Below, in pieces: positions 44,600-57,299 of a stretch of DNA of 64,000 nucleotides. How positions within the stretch are numbered: position 1 is the first letter of the stretch; each line of letters begins with the position of its first letter. Under the pieces are notes generated by a model. It had not been told where the DNA came from and ran no database searches. It saw only the letters and a program-made list of their open reading frames with translations. Made by a program: the position numbers and the translations under genes. The stretch is from Cricetomys ansorgei (Eukaryota; Chordata; Mammalia; Rodentia; Nesomyidae): the NCBI GenBank assembly GCA_026225945.1, contig JAMJFZ010001258.1, positions 8,594,001-8,658,000 on the forward strand, given 5' to 3'.

Positions 44600-47380
44600 A
44601 TACTCATTTTATACTTTGTCATCTTGAGCATCCGGACTTAGTACTTAATATTCATAAACTGAGTCCAATCACAGGCTGATCTGAAGGTGTTGGTGCAAGG
44701 TAAAACTTTGTAGATGACCATGCCCCATGCCATCCTCCCTCAGGTTTTAAGACTCTTTGTGAGCTTTGGCCTATTCTATGGCAAATGGTTAAGTGTCACA
44801 ACCAAATGAAATTCTTGGCTAGCACTTGCACAAGAACATCAAACTCCTACCAGGGCATTTACATCTCCTTAAAAACAAGGCACATGGCAGGCTGGAGTAG
44901 GATGGGGTGCCATAGAACTGGGGTGCCAGTAGTAACTCACTCTGAAGTGACTACACCACACCAGTTGATTTTAGCAGACTGCTATAGACTGAAGAAAAAT
45001 AGCAATTAGAATGTTTTAATCTATTTTCATCATTGTCTGGAAAGTAATTCAAGTTTCTAGAGACCCCGTAGATATAGATCTACCTTAATTTCTTATACTC
45101 AGACTTGCTGAAGAACTAGGCAGCCAACTCCCAGCAGGGTGTGGTGGTGTGTATGCGTGCATGGGCCTGGCTCCTCATACAGACCATTACCTTATGAGGT
45201 CAGTGACTGGAGAAGGCTTCTGTCCACTAACTTATAGGTGAGTGTGGGGGAAAAAAAGACATAGGGAAGAAGTCAGCTTGATCAGTGGTGCTGAGGAAAG
45301 CTGCCACACTAGCTTGGTTTTCAAGTACTTGTCTAGTTCATCTTGTTCATCTCAATTTTAAAGAATGTGAGGTGTTTGAGTTGACTCTACTCAAGAAGTA
45401 GGAAAAAACATTCAGGGGGAGGGAAAATGTAAGCCTTCTGAGGTAGAGGAAAAGAACCTAGTTAGGAGGGAATGGACACTGTTGGCCAACCACTGTGCAC
45501 GTGCCTTGAAGCTCTCCCAGTCTACCTGGATAACACAGACCAGCCTTGAACCACAGTTGCAAGGTAGAGATTCAAAATGAGACTGTCCATCCCACAGGGG
45601 CCTCTCCACTGCATTGTGTGCTCATGCTCTTTCCTGTTGTGGTGGTGCTGAGACCAGGCTGGAAGATAGAAAGGCAAGCCCAGGTCTCATGGAGCTCAGA
45701 ACAGAGATTGAGGGCTTCCAAATGTTCTCTTAGGACCTATGCTCCACCCACCTTGTGTCTGACTCCAGAAAAGTAGCCTTCTTCATCTGTACACCAGTCT
45801 GTTCTTCCAGACCAGGAACATGCAGCTTATTGGCTAAGCTGATTCCTGTGACAAGTCAAGAATCCCAGTCCCATAGAGTAGTTCTTCTGCTACTGTGGAA
45901 GACTAGAATTACCTTATTTTGAGTTAGATACAGAATAAAGTAAATTCATTGCTAGGATAAAATGTCAAAGTGGTAAGCAGCTGCTTTGTATTCTCCCTCA
46001 TCATAATCAGGTGGGGACTATAATCAGGCTAGAAAGGGAAGCCCTTTACTGGCTATGCCCCACAGTAAATGTCTCCTGTGCTTCTTTAGTGGCTGATGGG
46101 ATTTTCAGGTGTGTTCATGTTCAGTACAAAATGAAAACCTTCTTCATGGAAAGGCACCTCCAGTACAAGTGTTTCATAGGGTTCTTTCTGCTTCTGTGAG
46201 GGGAGACACTTAACTATACTTCAAAGCTTCTGGAAAGGTGCTGAAAACTAGCTGTGACTTCATCAGACTAGTCAGAGTAGGAGCATCATGGGTCTAGATG
46301 GGAATATTAATATCTATGACAGGTTCATTCAGTGAATAGGAGACAATAATGGTGTGTAAGCCTGAGCCACTGCAGAAAAGGGTCAAGTCTCTCCCATGGA
46401 TTGACCAGGAGTATATGGTGTCTATGAGGGAAAGCACTGCCCACCCCCACTGATACAAGAGCCTTAATGCTCAATGAACAGAACTTCTACAGTGCACCAA
46501 CCCCCAACTTCAGCTGGCTGACATGATGCTGTCTTAACAGGCTAATCAAGACCTCAGGCAAGGTATTCCCTGACCAGTGCTTAGGCTGAAGGAGAAACCC
46601 ATAAATTTCCTCCATTAGCATTAATACAATCAGATGCTTTCAACACAAATATATCAGTGGGCAGAGTCAATATTAGAACAGGTGCTCCAATCATAAGTCA
46701 TTGGATAGACAATCACTGGTGCTCCAAACTAACATGCTTTCTGTTTTCAAAGAATCTACACCTGGGAAGCTGGACCCAACAACTCAGGAAGGTGACCTAG
46801 CAGTGGCTTTGGCTGCCAGGTACAGCAAGTTGTTCACAATTCTTATTACTGCACAGAAGTGCGTGTAGCTTTATGGTTATTTGAGAATAACTATATATAT
46901 TCCACTATACATGGTGACAGAAAAAGGGTAATGATCTCCATTGGTCATGGTCAGTGTTATTCAGAGAGCTATTTTCAGCTGTACCACAACCTGCATCGCC
47001 GGTGGGAGGAAGCCTTGAAGTTCTCTGATCTACCTGACCCTCCCACCATTTTCCTACCCCTCATTACTCATGTACCCCAATTCCAATGGATACCCATCCT
47101 GCTGGGGAGTTTAAAGGACCATTTTGCTCTTCCTGTGTATTTGAGTTACATTACTTTGATAGGAAATTCACTTATTGTGAACAGTTTATCTCCCAAAAGC
47201 ACTAATTCAGCGAGATGCCTACTTGACAGATTTCCACAAGATTCAAGGAGATCCCAAATCTCCCAACCTTCCATTCATCACTCATTAGTTTGTTTCAATA
47301 GTGTTATTGTTATTTTTATGTTAGACTTAGGTGATTTATTTTTACCAAGATTGTCATTTTAATCAAAGTTGTAGGAAAAG
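44600..47380. other. Unclassified repeat-poor block with a 167-codon open frame
   Basis: About 2.8 kb, visibly richer in G and C and lower in AT runs than its flanks, without a SINE, LTR or L1 that I recognise. The plus strand holds the longest open stretch of the window, 46859-47362 (167 codons). It begins at a GTG with no upstream ATG; the first internal ATG would give a shorter frame. A hydrophobic section 'LSYITLIGNSLIV' loosely recalls the first helix of an olfactory receptor, but the rest does not fit. Other plus frames: 44785-45009, 45546-45776, 46011-46199. It could be a decayed retroposed transcript, ancient ERV interior, or unique DNA. Confidence 0.3.
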
Positions 47381-47629
47381 TATAACAGGAATTCTAGAGC
47401 TTGCTATAAATTATAATGACTTACAAATATTGAAACAATTTCTCTAAAAACAAAGGAGTTAAAATATATTTCAGGAAAAATACTACTTGTATTCTTTAAT
47501 GAAACAGTAAGACAGTGATGGAAAGGTCTTTCTCTGAGGAAGTTAATTACTTAGACCTTTAGATAAAAGGTGAAGCATGAGGGTATTTGCCCTCCTATTT
47601 CTCCAACATCAAAATGTATAAAGGAGAAT

Positions 47630-47955
47630 TTGCAGAAGTTTATTTTTAGTTACATTTAAAATGGTCGTTTTGTGCATTGTTGGGTGAAGGGCTGCCAAGG
47701 TCTTGGCGTTTGTGTTGTCTACAGGTGTTGGCTATATCGAAAAGATGTTTGATTGCTCAGGATCTACACGTGGTATCAGTAGACTACCTGAGGAGCCTAG
47801 GTATCAATTAAAACCCCTGAGTGAGACGCTTCAGGTTCCACTGTCCAGGATGGCATTTGGCATGGTAGTGGATCCCTCTGCTGAGGTCTGGCAAGGTTTA
47901 CATCCACAAAAATGCTTGTGTCTTTGGTGAGCTGACACAGCAAAGTACTGCTACA
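47630..47955 (+). mobile_element. Solo LTR, unnamed class II-like family, copy D
   Basis: About 326 bp in the same orientation as the 22.5-kb copy: 'gcagaagtttatttttagtt', 'tttgtgcattgttgggtgaa', 'gtctacaggtgttggctata', 'agatgtttgattgctcagga', 'cactgtccaggatggcattt' and 'gatccctctgctgaggtctg', ending ctgctaca. Flanks gagaat (47624-47629) and gaaaat (47956-47961) agree at 5 of 6 positions. The 75-codon frame across it is a shadow. Confidence 0.7.
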
Positions 47956-47961
47956 GAAAAT

Positions 47962-49084
47962 ATTCAAAAGTAACAATGAAATGAAGTAAAAATAAACAAA
48001 AGTCTAAGGTTTGGGAGACAAAGATGAGTTTTTTGTTTTTTTTTTTTTTTTGGTGTGTGAATCGTTGTAAATAATTTCAGTCTAGCTTTGCAAGCATTCA
48101 TATCCTCCTCAATGACCACAGACTGTGGTGGTCACAGTAGGTGCATTCTTTAGACGATATTGAGAAAGGTCTCCTGGGCTCGGATATTCAGAGGCTGCAG
48201 TAGGAACTGGTTCAAGTCCCCAATCAAGGCAGTGGTCCTGCTTTTAAATCTGTTAAGTGGAAGTCACCCATCTCACTACTCCTGTGCTTCCACATTTGAA
48301 AGCAACTGGTACTTTTGTCAAGAACTTACAGCTCTTCCTGGAGTTGGGTCTCTAGAATTCAAAGAGTTAACTAAGTCACAGCAGCAGAACTGTCCAACAG
48401 GACCAGGAGGGGAAAGTTCCCTGTGATAGGGGGAAATTCCCTGTGATAGTGTCTCAATATTAACTCATTTGTGAGACATCAGGACACCCTGGTAAAGGAA
48501 CCTCATCGGATTGTAGACCGTGCCCTCTTCACCTCAGACTATCTGAAGAGGTGGCCTTTGCAAAGGTCACTCACTCACACATTTCCTGTAAACAAAGTTA
48601 TTGTCAGTAAGTTTGGCCACATTCTCTCTTGTTATGAGGAGCTCAATGAAGCATAAAAGAAATAGCAGTATTTTGACTATTTTCCTTTTATATTTTGGTG
48701 TTGGGGAAACTGTGAGGCAAAGCTTACCAGTTAATTTGTTTCAGTGAAGACCTGTGAGTTAGAGAGAAAACCCTGTGCAAGGCTAATTGGTCTATTGTGT
48801 CTTTATTAGTAAAGAGAGAATTTGTACATGGATATACAGAATCCTTCTTTCAGTTGTAACAGAAAAAAAGGTAAGGTTCCTATAAACGAAAGAAACCTAT
48901 TTATATTTATTATAAATTATATATGTATATTATATATTATTATAAATTATATATTTATATTTATTATAAATTAACTCAAAGTGGCCACCTGGAATATTCA
49001 TAGTTACAGCTTCTGTGTCTATGGATAGAACATGTCTGCATGCCTAGTTGTTCAGCATGCTTGAACCAGGTGTTCCATGGAGTA
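47962..49084. other. Unique sequence with poly-T and AT-rich tracts
   Basis: Contains a T-rich run at 48027-48052, an 18/19-bp near-tandem word (ggaaagttccctgtgatag at 48411-48429, ggaaattccctgtgatag at 48432-48449) and a TATAAATTATATAT-rich block at 48900-48975. Plus frames of 88 and 61 codons (48160-48426, 48471-48656) are unsupported. Confidence 0.5.
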
Positions 49085-49142
49085 GATCTCTCTGTCTCTC
49101 TGTCTCTGTCTCTCCATGTCTCTGTCTCTGTTTCTCTCTCTC

Positions 49143-49195
<53 letters not shown>

Positions 49196-49206
49196 ACACA
49201 CACACC
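49085..49206. repeat. (TCTG)n-(CA)n microsatellite
   Basis: A TCTCTG-type pyrimidine tract followed by about 60 bp of CA repeats with one T interruption, the same compound structure as at 9738-9850. Confidence 0.97.
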
Positions 49207-52200
49207 AAAGTAGCATATATAGAAGATGCAACCCATGGCCAGTATAGCTACTGAATGACAGCAGAAAGAGACTTCTTCTAATTGAATGTGATATGGATTA
49301 GTTTCTCCTGGGGGTAGGTGTACACTGCATGAAGAATAAAGTGGATAATCTCGTTGGTAAAGAGATAGGAGGCATGTGGGATTGCTTCTACTGAAACACT
49401 GGATGAGATCCTGTTGGACATGTTCCAACGTGTTCAGGACACTCTTAAACTTAAGCTAGCATTTTTTTGATACTCATCAACCTCAAGTGGTCCACCTTAT
49501 CAAGGAACAGGATTTTTAAGGTATTGAAGAACTTGTTTTGACTACAGTCTCAAAGATTTTCATCAACCCCACCAGAGATACTGTTTCACGAGAACCTGTA
49601 CCAAGGACACATGAACAGAATCTAAGTGCTATCATCAAGAGCTTTGTATCCATTTATGTGAATGAGATATTTTTCTAATTGTTCATCCAAATTAAAAAAA
49701 AAAAACTAAACTATTATTCGTCTCTACTATTCTTCCTATTGCCTCCCTAATACCACTTCTTTATACTTTAAGATAATTAAAGTGTCAAATAGTAGCTTTT
49801 CTTAGGAATATATATTTTATAGGGGAAGAATAATGACTTACTTTTCTCCTATACTTTATAGTTCATTCTTTCTGGGATTATCCAGACCCAAAAGAAGAAG
49901 CAGGTATCTTTAGAAGACCACAGGCAGATATATTCAGATAAACCTAAGTGGTATATAAATATGATACTCACAGAGTTCAGCTCCAAGGAAGGAAAATGAA
50001 TCTCTCACTCAAAGTAAGTCACCTCTAGCAAAAGTCAGGGGTTTCTTTTGTTACAAGTAACAAGGGAAACGAAATGAATAAGTCAGATGAAAGGGGAAAA
50101 ATTGAAACAGAGTAGCATCACAGTTTCTGAAAATGGAGCTATCCTTTGTGAACAGGGACAATAAGGAATTTAAGTAGGAAAAAATCCTCAATAATAGAAA
50201 TGAGATGCCACTTGTTAGAGAGAATCAAGGAGACCCACGTTTTCTTAGACTATAGCTATTTTTCTCCTCTAGCAAAAGGAAAGGTCATTCTTGAGACTTG
50301 GAGATATAGTGATAAATTGTGCACTACATAGCCCATTGTCAAAATCACGAGTGATGAAAAACGGGAAATAACCAGCGACAATGAAAGCAATGAGATATGC
50401 CCTGAATTCTGAGCAGTGGTCACTGGGTGAGTAGATTTTAAGTGGCTTAGACACAGGGAGTTAAAGGAGAAAGGATGTGTTGCATCCTCAGCATCACTCA
50501 CAATGGTCTTTGAGCAAGCAATAAAGAAGGCATTCTGGCAATTGGTTTAGACCTAGAACCACCATCACAGCTGTGAAGTGTGAGACATCAGTGAGGTGCA
50601 GGTGGTGGAGATTAGCTCATAGCACAGTTCATAACACAGGAAGCAACACCGACTTCTCCCAGAGACTTCCTTAGACCAGTGGCTTGCAAGCTTGCAGGAA
50701 ATTCTATTCCTTTCCACCTGTGGTCATGTATCAGGTGTGGTCTCTGACATTGCTATGAATGATAACATTTCTTCACGAGGTCTTCAAGAGTAGGATGAGG
50801 ATGGTTGTAGTGTTAAAGATATAAATGAAGGCAAAGTTTTCTGCTCTATTCTTTCAAAAGCTATATCAAGTGTCATTGGATGGCTAAGAAGACAACCTCT
50901 AAAAGTAACATTTAATCCAAGCTTAAATTTATATGAAACATTCCAGATAGTCCATGCTGGGCTGTGTTTCCAAATGTGGAAAAGTCCATTCCTCCTTAGG
51001 GAATAAGTTCATCCTTCACCTGAGAGATTTTGATGCCTAAAATAAAAAGCTTGTATCAAACCAAAATCTACCTCCTTTGATTCCTGATACTAACTCAGCT
51101 GTAGCAGAAAGAAGAAATAAAATGTAATTTAGGGTCCTGCAATCCATTGGTGTGTTGGTAAGTAGTGCACTCCCTGATATTTTAATACTCCTATAGTATG
51201 TTGTCTTAAAAAAATCCATTTTCTTTCCTGACACCTTGAAGAGATGAAGGACAGTGTTTCTGTGTTAATGGTGTGAGGTCCCCATGAGCTACTTTTCTTT
51301 GTCCTGTACTGCATCACAACAGACACTCTATGGCAGTGCTAGTTTCTCGTGAGGTTTCTCTTGACTATTCCAGGTTCTCTTGGAAAGCTTCTGTCTTTAG
51401 CCTTTATAAAATCCAAAATGAAAATGGGGAGCTGCAGAGAAGGACTGTGAGAGCAGACTAATTGTTAGAACAAAAGATGTGGAGGACTCTCACTACACAA
51501 ATCTAGAAGAGGTGCGTTTCGTCTCTACCCATGATTCATGATCAAATGTGCTCATGACAGCTGGAACGGGCTTTACATGTGCCCAGGTATTTCCATAGGT
51601 TTGTTAATGGTCAGCTTTTGGCCCTACTGTGTATCATGCCTTCCCATCAAACACATGCAGTACATGTTGGTTATGTAAATGAAACAAAGGAAATGTGAAT
51701 GAACAATGAAGAGGTCTCATGTTTGAGAAACTTTACAGTGGGAAGTAGGTTTCCATTTAAACTCTTAAATTAACTATGAAAAGATTTATTCTTCAAAGGC
51801 TAAAGTATGTTTCCCTCTGGGACACTGATATGAGTCTCCAAAGGTAAGTCAGGGAAGGCAAAATAAAGCCTCATGAGTAGGAAAACCATGGAAAGCTGAA
51901 TAAAAGCAAAGGCATGTCTCAAAGCAGTAGACCTTGAGAGGACCAGAGCATGCTAGTACTTAGCAAACATACCCATGGCAGATGCACCTGCCAACGATGA
52001 GCTTGTGCAAGACCAGGCCTGTTAGTAATCAATTCTGGACCTGGGTGGTTTATGGTACCCTCTCCCTCCTTTCTAAACCACTGACTCATGATGGATTTTT
52101 GGAGCGAGACAGCCATTTATTTTATATGTATACCCACTTATGAGACTTCTGGGCACCAATGAATAGTTCCAAACTAATGTTCACAAAAGAATGGCCCTGG

Positions 52201-52724
52201 TTATAAACTCAGTAAATCACAAAATGAAACAAAAGTTTTGTTTGATTTGGTTTGTGTATGTGTGTGTGTTTGTGTTGGAAGTAATCATTATGCATTATGT
52301 ACCTCGCAAAAACATAAAGAAGGAAGTAAATAATATTTGTTTCCTAAAAAAATCTTTGCTTGAAAATAAAATCTAATAATTTGTGTGCAAAATTTTTAAA
52401 ATGCAATACAATAGAAAGAGAAGAAATGAGTACAAAATCTGGAGTTAAAGAAACTTCAAAACATAAATACACACCATGACGTCTTAATTCCAAATATATA
52501 GTCCAAAAGGTTGTTAATGCCAATTCATTACATTAATTGAGAGAGATAAAGCAACGGTGGTTGTTGTGGTGACGATTAGCATGAGAACTTATACTGAGAG
52601 AGCTGCTAGGTTAGAGATGGCACAGTTGAACATATATTTACATATATTAATTTTAATTATTTTATAAATCTGAGTAGGATGTTAATAGCAGTCCTTATTC
52701 TATGTCTGAAATAAAGTATTTCTC
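49207..52724. other. Unique sequence, no gene seen
   Basis: About 3.5 kb with no transposon I can name. Frames of 61 to 95 codons on both strands (for example 50256-50501 and 51919-52116, minus) overlap in several phases and show no domain. A GTGTGT/TGTG run lies at about 52250-52276. Confidence 0.4.
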
Positions 52725-52956
52725 TGGCTGGAGAGATGGCTCCATAGTTAAGAGCACTTGTTGCTCTTATAGAACATCAAGGTTCAGTTCTCAGCATTCA
52801 CTTGGCTGCTCAGGACCACGCATAACTCTGGTTCCAGGCACTCAGATGCCCTCTTCTGGCTTCTTGTGAGTACCAGACATGTATATAGTGAACATCTGTA
52901 TAAGCAGGCAAAACAGTCATATACATAAAAAATAAATGCATCTTTTTATTTTTAAC
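52725..52956 (+). repeat. B2 SINE with target-site duplication
   Basis: A 232-bp B2 in plus orientation: 'ggctggagagatggctccat', 'agttaagagcacttgttgct', 'caaggttcagttctcagcat' (tRNA-like head with box A and box B), 'ctctggttccaggcactcag', 'atgccctcttctggcttctt', and an A-rich tail with AAAAAATAAATGCATC. It is flanked by aaagtatttctc (52713-52724) and aaagtgtttctc (52957-52968), 11 of 12 bases identical. The best preserved SINE of the window. Confidence 0.92.
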
Positions 52957-52968
52957 AAAGTGTTTCTC

Positions 52969-53279
52969 AAGAAGGCACAGTGACTTGATTAGAATTATCC
53001 CATAAGCAAAGAAGTCCCTTAATCTGAAATTTGAATTCATAGTAGACTAATTGAACACCTCATCTGCTGAGGCCAAATCATCAATTAAAAAATTCTGTGA
53101 GGGAAAGTTTAGCATCATAGCAGCTAAAATGCTTCTGCAACTGTTAATACAGAAATAAGAGGGCTACCAAAGGGCAGCATGTCTCCTGGTCTCACTTCTA
53201 CTCCAGAATGACTTGGGGCTTTTACCCAAGGAGTAAAAACTGTTAGAATACAGTTCAAGAAAAGAAACTACAAATATAT
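52969..53279. other. Unique sequence, no gene seen
   Basis: Unique DNA; no gene. Confidence 0.5.
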
Positions 53280-53445
53280 TTCTCTTTTTTGAGAAAGAGT
53301 CTAATGTAGCCTAGGTTAGAGACTCAGACTCACTATGAAACCAAACATGTTCACAGATGACCTTGAATTTCTGAGTCTCCAGCTGCCCCCTTTGCTTGCT
53401 GGGAGTATAGGCCCCTGCCACCACAGGGAGCTTATGAACCAGAGA
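53280..53445 (-). repeat. B1-type SINE (B1F/PB1-like), old
   Basis: Reversed B1: 'ttttttgagaaagagtctaa', 'tgtagcctaggttagagact', 'gatgaccttgaatttctgag', 'cttgctgggagtataggccc', ctgccaccac. Divergence suggests an early B1 lineage. Confidence 0.7.
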
Positions 53446-54659
53446 CTTTAAATGTGGTTCTTTCCTGATTGTAAAATATTACAGCTTGATATCTATAGGT
53501 GGTACTTTCACGCAGACATTTTTCTTATCCTCCTTTTTGCCAGATCATTTATGAAAACGTACGTAGACCAGAGATTATTCTATCTCTAATTCAATCATTC
53601 ATTCACTAGGCTTTACCTTCTTTCTGATCCTATCTGTAGAACTCAGTCCAGCTGTGCAAAATTTTGTTTTTTTACTTAGTAAAAAATTCCACCTTTCTTT
53701 CGTTTGATCAATATTCTCATGTCAGATTCTAGTCTTCTTAGCTGAAGTATATTATGACATATATAACAATTTTCAGAGATAGAAGTTTTGAACATTTTAA
53801 CATATCAACACATGCAGTTATGCACCAAAACTTTCAAAAATGTAATTACAAAATAGAATATAACCTAGTGATTCATATTTAGTGCCTAAAATATATTTAA
53901 CATAGTTTAAATATTATTTTATAAGAAAGAGGTAAAGGAAAAATTATTTTCACTTCTATATGTTAAGAAAACAATTTATTCAGTTTTCAAAGACATATTT
54001 TGAATGTACATCATTTTGAAATATGAGACAAAATATCTAGTGTAGATCCAAGAACACAGGTTAGAAAAGTAAAATCATGTTGTGAAGCTTTATTATATTC
54101 AGAAAGTTCATACTACATATTACTAAGCTGTTCATGTTCAATGGAATGTTCTGTTAAACTAAGAAAGAAATTAAACTAGTGGAGAAATACGTGATACTAG
54201 TTAGTTACAGGAGGCCAGGTTTTGATGGATTTTGGTCCTAGTTTTATGAGAAGTCATTTTTAGGAGATATGTGTCAAAATGATCTGTATGCTTTTAAAAG
54301 TTGTAGTCCTTAGCACCTTCCCCAAATGATCCCCTTTTAATCCAGATATGACAAGAAAGAAGAATTAATCTGATTCCTCCACAAATCAAATGAAAATTTC
54401 TTCAATGCTCAATAGTTGTCTTGCGTGTCTTGTGCTTAGGTTAATCATATTTTGTCATAGAGCCTGACAGGTGACACCTTGGTGAACAGCCTTGGAGATG
54501 AGGAGGGCATAAAGGAGAGACCGGATATTACTGGCTATTGCAATAACAAGGAGAAGGACTAAGGGAGACTGGACTAATGATAGCGGTGAGACAAGAGAGG
54601 GAGTGAGAGAGTCGAGAGGTGTTTCCACTGTGCAGATGACAGGGTTTTGTAGTTAACTG
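53446..54659. other. Unique AT-rich sequence
   Basis: Unique; strongly AT-rich at 53750-54000. The stretch 54425-54640 is purine-rich and less AT-rich but not identifiable. Confidence 0.45.
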
Positions 54660-54960
54660 ATTGATTTTAACACAGCAGGCAACTATGCATTTTCTAGATT
54701 GATAATGGAAGAATTTAAATATTGTTTATCTTGTTTTACTGATTTAGACTGTAATTAGACGCTCTCATCTCTTAGCTCTTTTTTCCCAATGATATTCCTT
54801 AAAGCAACAATTCTGCTATAGCTGTTTAATGCCTTATATTAATCATCCACCGAATTATTTGTGCCTGTTAAGAACATTGTCCACATGAATTTGATGCTAT
54901 TTTTGGAATACAATGCTGTGCTGAAGAAGGGGTGGTTACAATTTGCTTTTCCTTGGCCAG
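54660..54960. promoter_or_regulatory. Candidate conserved non-coding element
   Basis: Repeat-free stretch with 'tttagactgtaattagacgc', 'agctgtttaatgccttatat', 'taatcatccaccgaattatt' and 'tgtgcctgttaagaacattg'. Homeodomain TAATTA-like and TTAATCAT words are dense and two CpGs persist. No open frame. The regulatory reading is inferred from word content. Confidence 0.3.
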
Positions 54961-55079
54961 TTTACACATTCCTATTTATAGGAAGCTAAGATCACATTTT
55001 CCAGATAAAACCAGAGAATTAAAGAATAAGAGTTTGTAGAAAATAAATCATAAGTTAGAAAAAATGTACTAAATAATGT

Positions 55080-55500
55080 CTATAAAATCAAAATTTCTCA
55101 GAAGCAAAGAATCCCAAATGTTTCTTTGGAGATTGGGTATCACAATAGTAATAGAAATACGTAGTCATATGCAATAGCAGTTGGGCTGTCAAACAAGATT
55201 ATTATATCCAGCAAAACTATACATAAAATTAAAGGAAAAATGAAAAAAAATCTACAATAAAAACAGATAAGATATATTTATAATTAGTAATCCAGCTCAA
55301 TGAACGACACTAGAAGATCATCAATCTACCAAGAAGGATACGCACACACAAGAGATCACAAGGGAAATCTAAACACTGCCATGATAGGTTATAAAGACAG
55401 AGCTGAGAAAACACCACAGAATGAACAAAATGACACACATTTCACAGAAGGCACAAGAACAATATTCCATGGAGGAGAAACTATTTTAAAATAGGTATAA
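55080..55500 (+). repeat. L1 ORF1 end / inter-ORF relic
   Basis: The run 'attattatatccagcaaaac' followed by 'tatacataaaattaaagg', 'aataaaaacagataagatat', 'tagtaatccagctcaatgaa' and 'cgacactagaagatcatcaa' follows the end of L1 ORF1 (tatatccagcaaaact, gataaaaacag, aatccagc, tactagaagg) into the spacer before ORF2, with frameshifts. The 64-codon frame at 55300-55494 belongs to it. Truncated at both ends. Confidence 0.55.
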
Positions 55501-56118
55501 TTCTGGGTATAATTTATTCTGGTATAAAATAGGTTTAGAAGGGAATTTGGGTTCAAGTTCCCTCAAGAATGAGTTGTACTAAGAATGCAAGAGAACCAGG
55601 CAAATATCACAAAATCATGAGTAATAAAGTTTAACTTTTTCCATATTTTATAACGGTTGACTTATTGAGAAGAATAATTTTCTGACAGAGAATTTGAGAT
55701 GGGTACTAAATATCTCAAAATTGACTGTTAACGTCGGTCAGATTTTTCACACGAAGCCATCCATGTTGGGGTTGGATTCCCTCATGCACAGTCTGTGGAT
55801 GCTGTCCTTCAATTCATGCCAGCTATTAGGTCAGTGAAACATAAAAAGGAAGATAGGTCTGGGCTTCAGTTTTGTGAGCATTTTGGCACATGGACCACGT
55901 TTGTCTCATCATTCACCTGTTGCAATCATCTGAGATCTGTTGCCTCTACTGTTCTTGGCTATTGACAATAAAATGATATTTTTTAATACTTAAGTAATGG
56001 GTAGGGGGTCAGTTTATGAGTTTGATAATGGAAACAAAATCACCTGGAGGGAAGCCATTCTTGTTGACGCTGAGGAAAACTCAGCCACCGTGTCTGCACA
56101 CCCTCTGGGTCTGGAAGG
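55501..56118. other. Unique sequence with a possible LTR-like end
   Basis: At 55730-55985 a moderate-GC stretch ends with 'cttggctattgacaataaaa', reminiscent of an LTR polyadenylation region, but no matching 5' part or duplication was found. Otherwise unique. Confidence 0.35.
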
Positions 56119-56475
56119 TGTATCAGTTATTCTACCCAAGTGCCATGGCAAAGCACCTTTGAAGAGCAACTTAAACAAGAAAGGAATTATTTTGACCACA
56201 GTTTGAGGATACTGTTCATGATGGGCAGAAGGCATGGAGTCAAGGCCTTCGAGCAGCTGATCACATTGTGTTTGCAGCAGCAAACAGTGATTACTGTGCT
56301 CAGATCACTTTTTTTCAGTATATTCCAGGACTCCAGGCCAAGGAAAGTGGGTCTCTGAGTAAATTTAAAGTGAGTCTTTTAGTCTCAAAGTAATCTAGAA
56401 ACTCACTCACAGACACGCACAGAGATTTTTTCCCCCTAGATTCTGTCAAGTTGACAATCCATATGCACCAGCACA
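56119..56475 (-). mobile_element. ERVL/MaLR-type solo LTR, inverted
   Basis: A 357-bp element reading TGTATCAGTTATTCT...CAGCACA on the plus strand, flanked by gaagg (56114-56118) and gaaag (56476-56480), a 5-bp duplication with one change, as for ERVL-class elements. Recognisable blocks: 'ggaattattttgaccacagt', 'actgttcatgatgggcagaa', 'ggcatggagtcaaggccttc', 'gagcagctgatcacattgtg', 'ccaggactccaggcc', 'aatctagaaactcactcaca', 'ctgtcaagttgacaatccat'. It corresponds to a common rodent LTR family whose exact name I am unsure of. Frames of 69, 89 and 72 codons over it are shadows. Confidence 0.75.
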
Positions 56476-56480
56476 GAAAG

Positions 56481-57299
56481 ATGACTCCCAGCCTACAGTA
56501 ATTAGGTCTTATAGATTAAAAAAAGGTCTTGTAGTTAATGATCTAAATTAAGGGAAAAGAAAACAACAGGACCTTAGCAATAAATAAAATTTAGCAAAAT
56601 CAAAGGCTTGAAAATATCAGAAGGTTCATTTGAATGTGTTTTAGGTCACATATATTCTCCTATAATTCAAATAGATGGGATATTTCCCAAAGAAGTTTGG
56701 CATAATTATACTTCACAGAGAGTCACTTTCTTTCTTGCTTTGGCAACAATACCTAAGACCTGTACTTTAGTCTCTCCTATATCACATGCAAGAAGTGTTA
56801 GGTCACTGCTTTAGTAGAATAAATTTTAGCAAAGGCAATTTCCACTGCCTGATGCATGTCTTTGTTAGCAATATTATGCTACAATTGTTTAATGGCAGTT
56901 ATTAGAGATAATACTGCATGTCTTACCTGGTGTATAGAAAATCAGTGCCTGGTATTTTTGGAAAATTATTTTCTGCTATAATTTTGTTTCTAATCCATTC
57001 TGTGGGAATCTCAAACTAAGTTTTCTAAGTGTGTTTGCCTCTGTATGCATTATAGAACACGAAAATACGATGTATAATCCCTATCCCAAAGTGTACTATA
57101 ATTCTTCGGATTAACATTTGACCCTGATTTTATAAGAGAAATATGCCCAGAAGAAATGGAACAGCTTCTGAGACTCAATATGATATTTTGATGGACAGAT
57201 GATTCTCCTTTATTTTAAGCATGAACGTTATTAAAAACTGAACATGCGCTCTGCAGCAGGAAAGTTGCTCTATTCATGAGAGATGATAGTGAATAGAAA
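56481..57299. other. Unique AT-rich sequence
   Basis: No gene. A 68-codon frame (56608-56814) lacks support. Confidence 0.45.

Noticed and set aside
52725..52800. tRNA-like head with box A and box B
   Set aside because: It is the 5' part of a B2 SINE with tail and target duplication, not a tRNA gene.
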